64,000 bases of DNA, taken from positions 1 to 64,000 of the forward strand of contig NZ_SSMQ01000045.1 in the NCBI RefSeq assembly GCF_005144585.1, given 5' to 3'. The stretch comes from Polyangium fumosum (lineage in GTDB: Bacteria > Myxococcota_A > Polyangia > Polyangiales > Polyangiaceae). Of this stretch, positions 1 to 7,397 are shown piece after piece (within the stretch, counting starts at the first letter, position 1; each line of letters starts with the position of its first letter). The notes beneath the pieces were generated by a model, which saw only the letters and a program-made list of their open reading frames with translations, was not told the DNA's origin and made no database searches. Made by a program: the position numbers and the translations under genes.

Positions 1-106
1 GTGGAAGAACTGCGCGGAGCGCAGTTCTTCCACCCTCGGTCCAGGCCGTGCCTGGTCCGGGTCCCGGGGCGGACAGCCCCGGGTGGGGTCTGGGGCAACG
101 CCCCAG
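1..106 (+). repeat. Three-stem structured intergenic element, copy A
   Basis: The element opens with a perfect 14-bp hairpin (1-14 with 20-33, 5-nt loop). Three short hairpins follow: 41-46/50-55, 63-69/77-83 (7-nt loop containing GGACA) and 90-96/100-106 (3-nt loop). A second copy lies at 51111-51214. The linker TCCGGGT, the 7/7 and 7/3 stem/loop sizes and the 6-nt spacer before the last stem are the same in both, while paired bases differ in a compensatory way. It lies just past the 3' end of the minus-strand HEAT-repeat gene. It may extend beyond the left edge. The function is unknown; a bidirectional terminator or a mobile RNA/DNA repeat is possible. Confidence 0.75.
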
Positions 107-127
107 CGCAGCGGCCCCAGGGGTCGT

Positions 128-1078
128 TCAGCGCCGGAGCGGGCTGTTCCGGAACCGCTCGACCAGCGCGTCGAGTGCTGCTTGATCCCCTGGGCGAGCG
201 CCGCGCTTTGCGGCCTCCGCGAGGTCCGGCGTTGATGCGTGATCCACCATCAGCACGGCTTTCGTGATGGCCACGCGTGCGTCGCCTTCGTAGCGCAGGT
301 ACGAGGCCACGAGGGCCCGTGCTGCGGTCGCGCGTACGACGGCTTCTTCACCGCTTGCTGCGATGATGGGCGTCTTCCAGGCCCAGGCCGAGCCTACGTC
401 GCCGAGGGATCGGGCCACGAGGATCGCGGTCTCTGCGTCCGGGTGCGCGAGCAGCGTGGAGGCGAGCGCCTCGGCTACCACGAGCCTTCGGCAGTCGCCC
501 ATCCCTGCGAGCACGCCCTTCTGCTTCGGGCCTTCTTTTTTCGCTAGGGCCACGAGCTTCTGCGCGGCGGCGTCCGTGCCCAGCTTCCCGAGCGCCGAGG
601 CCGCGGCACGCACGAGATCCGTGTGCATCTCGGTCGTGTCGATGATCGCGAAGAGCACCGGCGCGGCGCGGCCGTCTCGGAGCGAGCCCACGGCTTCCAC
701 GAGGCCCACGCGCCATGCGTGCCATGCGTCGTCGGACATGTCGCCGCGGGGCTTCGCCTCGATCGCGAGCTCGTTCAGCATCGGCAGGAGCGCGTCCTTG
801 CCGAGGCCCTTCAGGATGGCTGCGACTGGCACGTAGCGACCGCGCTTCTGTGCGTCGAGCGTGGGCATGTCTTCTCGCAGCCGCGCGAGCGTGTCGAAGG
901 CGGCTGGGTTCTCGCGGCGCGCGACGTTGATCGCCTGGACGAGCGTCGCCCGATCCTGCGCGGCGAGCCGCTCCGGCCCGATCCACACGCCATCGGCCGC
1001 GTTCGCCGCACCCGTGAACGCCGAGAGCACGAGACCTGCGGCGACCAGGCTGATCCCCAGGATACGCTTTGCCTTCAT
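128..1078 (-). CDS. Secreted HEAT-repeat protein
   Basis: This 316-residue protein begins with a classical signal peptide (MKAKRILGI then a hydrophobic stretch, cleavage probably after FTGAANA). The rest is Ala/Leu-rich helical repeats of about 35 residues in the HEAT/Armadillo style, for example around VEAVGSLRDGRAAPVLFAI and ASALGKLGTDAAAQKL. Such repeats usually form a scaffold for protein contacts. The chosen ATG overlaps the stop of the upstream deiminase gene in an ATGA (1075-1078), so the two are probably translated together and may act together in the periplasm or outside the cell. No catalytic motif is visible. The partner is unknown, but the tight coupling makes the deiminase a reasonable candidate. 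Confidence 0.8.
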   Translation of the reverse strand: MKAKRILGISLVAAGLVLSAFTGAANAADGVWIGPERLAAQDRATLVQAINVARRENPAAFDTLARLREDMPTLDAQKRGRYVPVAAILKGLGKDALLPMLNELAIEAKPRGDMSDDAWHAWRVGLVEAVGSLRDGRAAPVLFAIIDTTEMHTDLVRAAASALGKLGTDAAAQKLVALAKKEGPKQKGVLAGMGDCRRLVVAEALASTLLAHPDAETAILVARSLGDVGSAWAWKTPIIAASGEEAVVRATAARALVASYLRYEGDARVAITKAVLMVDHASTPDLAEAAKRGARPGDQAALDALVERFRNSPLRR

Positions 1079-2955
1079 AGAGCACCTTCCCACCAGGGGT
1101 TCGCTTCCGGCACGACCCGCGTCGTGTTCGACCCGCAATGCACCTCTCCGTCGTTGCGGTGATAAAGGTTCCAGTTCTCGATGAAGCTCACCGTGATGCC
1201 GTAGGGCTTGAACGCCTCGACGAGCTGCGCCTCGAAGATGTCCTGGCCGTTGATGTTCGGGCCGTGTGGCTTCGGCGGGCCGAAGACCGTGTCCGAGAGG
1301 TAGATGCCGTTCACCGTGCCCGGCTGGTAGGCGACCGAGTAGCCCTGCGCCGGCTGATGCAAGAACGGGATGCGGATGATCTCGGCGTCCGTGATGCCCG
1401 TCTCCTGCTTCAGCACCTCGAGCTGCTCAGCGACCTCGACCGCGGACGACGCGCTCTCGTTCATCACGTCGGGGTCGTTCAGCACCTCGTCGATCGTGAC
1501 CTCCGCGGGCGAGTTCCCCCACCAGTATTTGCCGATGAACATGCGCACGCTGCCGTGGCCGGCCGCCTTCGCTTCCTCGAGCATCGACTTCGCGAGCCCC
1601 GCGTCGTTCAGGCCGAGCGCCCAGCCGCGCGGCGTGTTGGCTTTGACGAACGTCGTCGTCTCGTCGACGTGCCCGACCAGCAGCCACTCCGTGCTGATGT
1701 TGATGATGGGCTGCGCGTTCTGCGCGCTCACCATGCGATCGAAGCTCTTGTCCGGGTAGTACGTGGGCGTCGAGCCGCGCAGCACCCGCCCGTTCGGGTA
1801 GCTCTTCCCGTCGTGGGTGTAGGGCGGCACGGTCTCCAGGTTCCCGAACGAGTTCAGCGAATCCATCCCGTTCGAGTGCTGCGGATCGAACTGCGCGAGG
1901 GCGCCGACGTCCTTGCCGCGGAGCGCGAACACGATCCGCCCGGCGCTGCGCAGGCTGCCCGTGTGGTTCGCCGAGCGCACGTTCACGTGCATCACGTGTT
2001 GCTTGCCGCCCGCGCCGGGCATCGAGGTGTACGCGGTCTCGAAGTAGTCCTGCGTCCACTGATCCGAGTTCGCGTACTCGTAGAGCGGCTCGGCGAGACC
2101 TGCGGTCTGCATGGCCGCCTTCAGGTCGTTGCGGAACGCGGTCGACGAGGCCTCTCCCTGGACGTTCGCTGCGTAGATCGTGCGCGCCGGGTGGAGGTGG
2201 TGGCGGAAGAGCACCGGCGCCACGCGGAGCCGCACGGTGTCCTTCTCCTCCGGCATCGGCGCGCCCGAGGGATCGGTGCCCGTCACTGTCAGCGAGACGT
2301 CGACGAACCCGTCCCACACGGCCGTATCGCGCGTGATGTCGCGCGCCTCGATCGCCAGCTCGACACCGGCCGCGAGATCCGCCTGGCCGAGCTTCGTCGC
2401 GGGATCGAAGAACTCGAACGCGCCGACGGCCGTCTTCCGGAAGAGCCGCACCTGCTCCGGCGCGCTCACCGTGATCGTGCCCGTGGCGTCGGCGTAGGCC
2501 GCCGGCCACGGCGCGGCCACGATCCGCGCGAGGTCGGCGAGATCCTCCTCGCCGTTCACCACCGTATCGGCGGCGTCGTTGCACCCGATGAGCTGCGCGT
2601 CGTTCTGACCGCCCGCGGGGCACTGGTCCTCATCGTCGTCGATGTTGGCGAGGAAGATCGCGCCGTGCGCGGCGTCCCACGTGTCCTCGCCTTGATCCTC
2701 CGTGGGATCGTCGAAATCGATCGTGCCGTTGCGGTTCACGTCGGCGCGCAGATCGACGGGGCCCGTGGGCCCGCCGCCGCCTTGCCCCGCGCCGCCTTGC
2801 GCGGCTCCGCCCTGTCCCGCGCCGCCTTGTCCTGCGCCGCCCCCGACGCCTGGGCCCGAGCTGAGCCCGAGATCCTCGTCCGCTCCGCCGCACCCGGCCG
2901 CGAGCGCGGCTCCGGAGAGCGTCGCGGCGCACAGCCACGTCCATCGTCTACGCAT
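1075..2955 (-). CDS. Lipoprotein peptidylarginine deiminase (PAD family)
   Basis: The 626-residue protein should convert peptidyl-arginine to citrulline. It has a lipoprotein signal with lipobox LAAGC (Cys22), a Gly/Gln linker (about 35-63), a middle domain with the calcium-type loop DVNRNGTIDFDD (about 72-83), and a C-terminal catalytic domain. The four catalytic positions of vertebrate PADs are all present: Asp303 in QWTQD, His429 and Asp431 in GHVDE, and Cys607 in EVHCGSN. Their spacing is close to human PAD4 (Asp350, His471, Asp473, Cys645). NSFGNLE and KPHGPNING are also PAD signatures. The start is set at the ATG with GAGGTG six bases upstream; an in-frame GTG three codons earlier lies inside that Shine-Dalgarno. 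The lipobox implies an envelope-anchored enzyme. The gene overlaps the next one by ATGA. Family assignment is firm; activity and substrate are inferred. Confidence 0.9.
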   Translation of the reverse strand: MRRRWTWLCAATLSGAALAAGCGGADEDLGLSSGPGVGGGAGQGGAGQGGAAQGGAGQGGGGPTGPVDLRADVNRNGTIDFDDPTEDQGEDTWDAAHGAIFLANIDDDEDQCPAGGQNDAQLIGCNDAADTVVNGEEDLADLARIVAAPWPAAYADATGTITVSAPEQVRLFRKTAVGAFEFFDPATKLGQADLAAGVELAIEARDITRDTAVWDGFVDVSLTVTGTDPSGAPMPEEKDTVRLRVAPVLFRHHLHPARTIYAANVQGEASSTAFRNDLKAAMQTAGLAEPLYEYANSDQWTQDYFETAYTSMPGAGGKQHVMHVNVRSANHTGSLRSAGRIVFALRGKDVGALAQFDPQHSNGMDSLNSFGNLETVPPYTHDGKSYPNGRVLRGSTPTYYPDKSFDRMVSAQNAQPIINISTEWLLVGHVDETTTFVKANTPRGWALGLNDAGLAKSMLEEAKAAGHGSVRMFIGKYWWGNSPAEVTIDEVLNDPDVMNESASSAVEVAEQLEVLKQETGITDAEIIRIPFLHQPAQGYSVAYQPGTVNGIYLSDTVFGPPKPHGPNINGQDIFEAQLVEAFKPYGITVSFIENWNLYHRNDGEVHCGSNTTRVVPEANPWWEGAL

Positions 2956-3115
2956 TCGTTTCACCTCGAACGATTGTCCGTCCTGCGTGAGGCATCGATG
3001 TAGGCCGGCGAATGCCTCGCCGCAACGACCGAATCGTTACGAAATGTGTCCGTTCACGTGACGTGGGAATTGTTCGCCGAGTGTGCTCTCGACGGGAAAA
3101 CGCGCGCCGCGGAAC

Positions 3116-4441
3116 TCACGCCGGCGTTGCAGTCTGCGCGTCTTTTTCGCCGCGGAAGTAAGCCTCGGCCTTCTTGGGATCGCAGAGGAGCAAGAGCGGG
3201 ATCGCCACGACCTGGACGAATGCGGCGATGAGGATCGCGCGCGAATACCCCATGCGATCCGCCAACCATCCGCCGTACCACGCCGTGAACGAGTAGCAGA
3301 GGTTCGTCATGGCCATGTAGGCCGTGAAATGGGTCGCGCCGAGCGCCGGGTTCGAGATCGTCATGAAGAAGCCGAGCGTCGCCGCGCTGTACATGCAGTA
3401 CGCGAACTGGTGCGCCACCTGGTACGCGACGAGGAAGCCGAACCGCGGCCAGAGCTCTGGGTGCGCCGCGAAGGTCGCCATCACGAGCCCGATGAGGAGC
3501 ATGCTCACGGCCATGATGCTCCGCTTGCCGAAGCGATCCGCGAGCGCGCCCCCGACGAGCGAGCCCACGACGCCCGCGGGCGCGTCGAAGGTGCTGAGCG
3601 CCCAGAGCGCCTCCTCGGAGAGCCCGAGGTCCTTGCGGTAGAGGCGCGTCGTGAAGGTGCCGACGAGCGCGAACCCGGCCGGCGCGCAGAAGCCGATGAC
3701 GAACCCCCCGAGCCCCGGCCAGAACCGCAGCGTCCGGACGAGCTCCTTCACGTTCAGCCGCTTGCCCTCCGGCGCGAGCTCGGCGCCCTCGCTGCGAGGT
3801 CGCTCCCGCACGAGCAGCGGCGCCAGCATGATCACCCACACCGGCAGGGCCATCGCGACGAACGTGGCTTCCCATCCGATGTGCTTCGCGAGCTTCGCGC
3901 CGCCGGCGCCGATCGCGACGCCGATGATCTTCGCGGCCCACATGATGCTGTTGGCGCGCCCGGTCTCGTCGGCCGGCAGGATGTCCACCGCGAGCCCGTC
4001 CGACGCCACGTCCTGGAGCGCGGCGAACGAGTTGTGGACGAACAAGAGCACGTTGATCACGCCGAGTCGGTTCGGATCCGCGGCGGCGAGCGCGAGCAGC
4101 GGCAGCCCCATCAGGAGCTCGGCGAGGAGGATGAACGGGCGCCGCCGGCCGAACCGGCCGCCGCGGTACCGATCGAGCAGCGGCCCGAGGAAGACCTTGA
4201 AGCTCCAGGGCAGGTAGGCGATCCCCATGACCGTGCCGAGCGCCTCGTTGCTGAGCCCGCGATCGATCAGGAAGACGCGGTAGCCGCCCGCGAGAAAGCC
4301 CCAGGGGATCCCCTGCGCGAAGTACATCAAGCCGAAGAAGACGAAGCGGAGGATCCGGCTGTCCGCGAGCGTCTTGCCGCGTGGCTTCGGCGGAGCGGTC
4401 GCCTCGGGAGCAGCGTAGAGGTTCTCGGCCGGCTCGCTCAT
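3116..4441 (-). CDS. AmpG-like MFS permease
   Basis: This 441-residue protein has about 12 hydrophobic segments. It carries the Major Facilitator signature between segments 2 and 3 (GPLLDRYRGGRFGRRRP) and a second copy of the loop in the C-terminal half (GALADRFGKRS). The opening GLMYFAQGIPWGFL and the charged pair in LPWSFKVFLGPLLDR resemble the AmpG/PAT branch, which imports muropeptides or transports acetyl-CoA-type solutes. Substrate cannot be read from sequence. It starts 13 bp after a hypothetical gene in a minus-strand run with epmA and pgsA. A myxobacterium digesting prey walls could use a muropeptide importer, but that is inference. Confidence 0.8.
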   Translation of the reverse strand: MSEPAENLYAAPEATAPPKPRGKTLADSRILRFVFFGLMYFAQGIPWGFLAGGYRVFLIDRGLSNEALGTVMGIAYLPWSFKVFLGPLLDRYRGGRFGRRRPFILLAELLMGLPLLALAAADPNRLGVINVLLFVHNSFAALQDVASDGLAVDILPADETGRANSIMWAAKIIGVAIGAGGAKLAKHIGWEATFVAMALPVWVIMLAPLLVRERPRSEGAELAPEGKRLNVKELVRTLRFWPGLGGFVIGFCAPAGFALVGTFTTRLYRKDLGLSEEALWALSTFDAPAGVVGSLVGGALADRFGKRSIMAVSMLLIGLVMATFAAHPELWPRFGFLVAYQVAHQFAYCMYSAATLGFFMTISNPALGATHFTAYMAMTNLCYSFTAWYGGWLADRMGYSRAILIAAFVQVVAIPLLLLCDPKKAEAYFRGEKDAQTATPA

Positions 4442-4454
4442 CGCGCCGAGGCTA

Positions 4455-5012
4455 TCACGCCTCGTCGTCGCCCGAGGTCTCCGGGGCGGAGCGATCCCGG
4501 AGCCGCGGGAAGAGCGTCGCGCGGATCGACGCGGCCGGCTCGTCGAAGAGGGCTTCGAGGCGCGTGTACACGACGCCGACGAGCCGGCCTTTGGGCGGCC
4601 GAAGCGCGGCGTGCACGAACGTCACGTCGATCGTGATGCCCGCGTGCGCCGAGGCGTCCGCCGCGAGCTCGCTCGCCCGTTCGTGGCCACGCGCGCGGTC
4701 CTTCGTCGTGCGGATCCGGAGATGCAGGCCCGCGCGGAGGAGCGCGTGGTAGCTCGCCATCCACGCCATCCACGGCTCGATCGCGCCGCCCGCGCGGGCC
4801 GCCCGGAGCGCGGCGAGGCGCGCGTCGACGACGTCGAGCGGCAACGTGTCGAGCTCGTGCAGCGCGCCCGGGAAGCGCTCGGCGAGCGCCTTGAACACGG
4901 CCCGTGCGGGTAGGGGCTCGCCGCGATCCCGGGCGCGCCGGAGCGCCGCGATCTCGGCGTATTTGCCTTCGAGGGCGGCGAGCGCCTCTTGGCTCGGCGC
5001 GGACGTCTTCAC
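4455..5012 (-). CDS. Hypothetical protein coupled to epmA
   Basis: I do not recognise this 185-residue protein. It starts at a GTG that overlaps the epmA stop (GTGA, 5009-5012), so it is probably translated by coupling. The sequence is Ala/Arg-rich and mostly helical in the first 100 residues. A more mixed region with a strand-like stretch (ITIDVTFVHAAL) follows, and the tail is acidic (ETSGDDEA). No signal peptide, membrane segment or metal motif is seen, so it is likely cytoplasmic. GC3 is as high as in its neighbours, which supports it as a real gene. A role beside EpmA in EF-P modification is possible but not shown by the sequence. Confidence 0.65.
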   Translation of the reverse strand: MKTSAPSQEALAALEGKYAEIAALRRARDRGEPLPARAVFKALAERFPGALHELDTLPLDVVDARLAALRAARAGGAIEPWMAWMASYHALLRAGLHLRIRTTKDRARGHERASELAADASAHAGITIDVTFVHAALRPPKGRLVGVVYTRLEALFDEPAASIRATLFPRLRDRSAPETSGDDEA

Positions 5013-6271
5013 AACCAGGCGTACGGGAAGGCCGTGACGTCGCCGATCGCGCGCGCGCCGAGGCCGAGCGCGATCAGCCGATCGATCCCGAGCGCGTTGC
5101 CGGCCGCGGGCGGCATGCCCTCCGCCAGCGCCGCGAGGAAACGCTCGTCGATCGGATACACGGGTTTGCCCTCGGCGCGCCGCTGCGCCTGATCCCGTTC
5201 GAAGCGCTCGCGCTGCTCGACCGGATCCGTCAGCTCGCCGAAGCCGTTGCACACCTCCACGCTGCCCACGTAGAGCTCGAAGCGCTCGGCGACACGCGGA
5301 TCGTTCGGGCAGAGGCGCGCGAGCGACGCGAACGGGGCCGGGTACTCCACGAGGAAGACCGGCCGGCCGAGGCGCGCGAGGCTCGGCTCGATGTGCTCGA
5401 CGAGCAGCCGAAAGAAGCGGTCCTCGTCCTCGCTCGCCATCGTGATCGCCTCGTCCGCGCTCGTGCCCGCGTAGCGCGCGAACGCCTCGCCGACGGAGAT
5501 CCGCTCGAACGGCGCCGCGAGATCCACGCGTGTCCCCTCGACCTCGATCACGTGTGTCCCCGCGAGCTTCGAGACGACCGACCGGACGAGCTCCTCCGTG
5601 TCCGCGACGACCGCGTCCATCGACGCGAACGCGCGGTACCACTCGAGCATCGTGAACTCGGGGTTGTGGCGGCTGCCGATCTCGCCGCGGCGATAACACC
5701 GCGCGAGCTGAAAACAACGCGGCACGCCGCCCGCGAGCAGGCGCTTCATCTGGTACTCGGGCGACGTGATGAGCCAGAGCGGGCGACCTTCGGGACTACC
5801 CTCCACTCCGAACGCATCGAGGTGCAAATCGAGGCCGGGGCAGGGGACCATCGAGGGCGTCTCGACCTCCAGAAACCCCCGGCGCACGAAGAACGATCGC
5901 ACCTCGGCGAGCGCCTCCGCACGTGCCCGGAGCGCGCGCCCCACGCCGCGAAACACGAGACGCTCGGTCTCCGTCTCCGGCGCCTCGCTCGCCGCGCCCC
6001 GCGAGACGTTCGGCGTGTGCGGCGTGTGCCGCTCGATCACGCGGCCCCCGGCGAGCTTCCCCGCGACGAACGAGGCCTCGACGATCGCGAGATCCGCCGG
6101 CGCGAGGGAGCCCTCCGCGAGCGTGATCGTCACGCGCGCGAACGCGTCGGCGAGGACGATCTCGTCGCCCACGACGTCGAGGACGCGGCCCCCCACGCGG
6201 ATCGGCCCCGGCGCGCCCGCCAGCGTATCGAGATCACCCGGGGCGAACGGCGAAACCTGAGGTTCGGTCAC
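5009..6271 (-). CDS. epmA: EF-P beta-lysine ligase, EpmA/GenX family
   Basis: This 420-residue protein is a class II lysyl-tRNA synthetase catalytic core. Motif 1 is near EVRSFFVRRGFLEVETP, motif 2 is FQLARCYRRGEIGSRHNPEF with the following TMLEWYR, and motif 3 is GNALGIDRLIALGL. EpmA attaches (R)-beta-lysine to a conserved Lys of elongation factor P, which relieves stalling at proline stretches. Enteric EpmA is about 325 residues and lacks an anticodon domain. This one has roughly 95 extra N-terminal residues that look like a small OB-type beta fold (VGGRVLDVVGDEIVLAD), so it falls between EpmA and full LysRS. It has a GTG start 18 bp after a small lipoprotein gene. Neither efp nor epmB is in the window. 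Confidence 0.85.
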   Translation of the reverse strand: MTEPQVSPFAPGDLDTLAGAPGPIRVGGRVLDVVGDEIVLADAFARVTITLAEGSLAPADLAIVEASFVAGKLAGGRVIERHTPHTPNVSRGAASEAPETETERLVFRGVGRALRARAEALAEVRSFFVRRGFLEVETPSMVPCPGLDLHLDAFGVEGSPEGRPLWLITSPEYQMKRLLAGGVPRCFQLARCYRRGEIGSRHNPEFTMLEWYRAFASMDAVVADTEELVRSVVSKLAGTHVIEVEGTRVDLAAPFERISVGEAFARYAGTSADEAITMASEDEDRFFRLLVEHIEPSLARLGRPVFLVEYPAPFASLARLCPNDPRVAERFELYVGSVEVCNGFGELTDPVEQRERFERDQAQRRAEGKPVYPIDERFLAALAEGMPPAAGNALGIDRLIALGLGARAIGDVTAFPYAWL

Positions 6272-6289
6272 GTCGGCACGCGCGGGGAC

Positions 6290-6691
6290 TCAGCCTCCGC
6301 TGCCCCCGGCGCCGCCCATCCCGCCCGTGCCTCCGGCGCCGCCCATGCCGCCGGTGCCGCCCGTACCTCCGGTGCCGCCGGTGCCGCTGGCCATGCCGCC
6401 CGTACCGCCGGTGCCTCCGGTGCCTCCGCCCGCGCCGCCTGCGCCGCCGACGCCGCCGGTGAGCGCCCCGGGCGTGCACGCGGGCTCGTCACTGCCCGTC
6501 GGCGGGCAGCAGATGTCCGAGGACCCGAGTAGCTCGGTCTTCGACACGCATACGAGGCCGTCCTCGCAGTCGCTGTTGTTGTTGTCGATGCTGCAAGCCT
6601 GACCGACGCTCTGGTTCGAACACGCGGCGAAGGCGAGGCCCGCGGCGAGCGTGACCAGGACGAACCCCGGGAAGATACGGCGTGAAATCAC
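6290..6691 (-). CDS. Small Cys-rich lipoprotein with Gly-rich tail
   Basis: The 133-residue product has a lipoprotein signal ending FAACSNQ (Cys24). A 60-residue Cys-rich module follows (QACS, SDCEDGLVCV, DICCPP, EPAC), likely disulphide-bonded and resembling small EGF/knottin-like modules of myxobacterial surface proteins. The last 50 residues are GGTGGTGGM-type repeats. A GTG start 13 bp after the pgsA stop is chosen because it places the signal peptide correctly; upstream in-frame codons are only a basic Arg-rich shadow of pgsA. It is predicted to be an envelope lipoprotein of unknown function, in a run with pgsA and epmA. Confidence 0.75.
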   Translation of the reverse strand: MISRRIFPGFVLVTLAAGLAFAACSNQSVGQACSIDNNNSDCEDGLVCVSKTELLGSSDICCPPTGSDEPACTPGALTGGVGGAGGAGGGTGGTGGTGGMASGTGGTGGTGGTGGMGGAGGTGGMGGAGGSGG

Positions 6692-6704
6692 GCCGGCTCT
6701 CTTA

Positions 6705-7397
6705 TCATTTTTCCCGCGCCTGCTCCGGTCCCTCGTACGCCGCCTTGTTCTTCGCGTCGATCGCATCCACGAAGAGGCTCATGTACCGGCCCGCGCTCCA
6801 GAGCGAAAAGACGAGCGACGTGTAGATCAAGAGCCGCCCGACGTGCACCAGATCGACGACCCCGAAGTCGAAGATGCCGATCGTGAACCCGTAGGGGTAG
6901 CCGAGGATCAGGCACACGATCCCGATCATCTGCAGCGCCGTCTTCGTCTTGCCGCCCTCGCCCGCGGCGATGATGATGCCCTCGGACGAGGCGATCGAGC
7001 GCAGGGCCGTGATCGTGATCTCGCGCGAGATCAAGAGCACCACCGCCCACGCCGAGATGCGCCCCATCGGGACGAGCCAGACCAGCGTGCCCGTGACGAT
7101 GAGTTTGTCCGCGAGCGGATCGAGGAACTTGCCGAGCACGCTGACGAGGCCTTGCCGCCGCGCGAGCCAGCCATCGAGCATGTCCGTGATCGCCGCGAGC
7201 GCGTAGACCCCCGCGGCCCAGAAGCAGTCGTGCGGGCTGCCGCGCCCGAGCAGGATGAGCACGACCGGGATCATGATGATCCGGGCGAACGTCAGGAGGT
7301 TCGGGACGTTCCGCGCGTCCTCCCAGAGCGTCTTGCGCCGCGCCGCCTTGATCTTCCGGAGCGACGCCTTGTCCACCTTCGAGCCGCTAGCGACCAT
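6705..7397 (-). CDS. pgsA: CDP-diacylglycerol-glycerol-3-phosphate 3-phosphatidyltransferase
   Basis: PgsA joins CDP-diacylglycerol and glycerol-3-phosphate to make phosphatidylglycerophosphate, the first step to phosphatidylglycerol and cardiolipin. The 230-residue sequence has the full CDP-alcohol phosphotransferase motif: DMLDGWLARR, then eight residues, then GKFLDPLADK. There are about five to six membrane segments and a cytoplasmic N-terminus rich in Lys. An extra 25-residue basic N-terminal stretch precedes the usual NVPNLLTFARI start. The start codon overlaps the upstream TPR gene by 11 bp, which indicates one operon. Confidence 0.93.
   Translation of the reverse strand: MVASGSKVDKASLRKIKAARRKTLWEDARNVPNLLTFARIIMIPVVLILLGRGSPHDCFWAAGVYALAAITDMLDGWLARRQGLVSVLGKFLDPLADKLIVTGTLVWLVPMGRISAWAVVLLISREITITALRSIASSEGIIIAAGEGGKTKTALQMIGIVCLILGYPYGFTIGIFDFGVVDLVHVGRLLIYTSLVFSLWSAGRYMSLFVDAIDAKNKAAYEGPEQAREK

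Noticed and set aside
1138-3003. Long plus-strand frame opposite the deiminase gene
   Set aside because: Arg/Val/His-rich shadow with no motif; the minus strand encodes a clear PAD.
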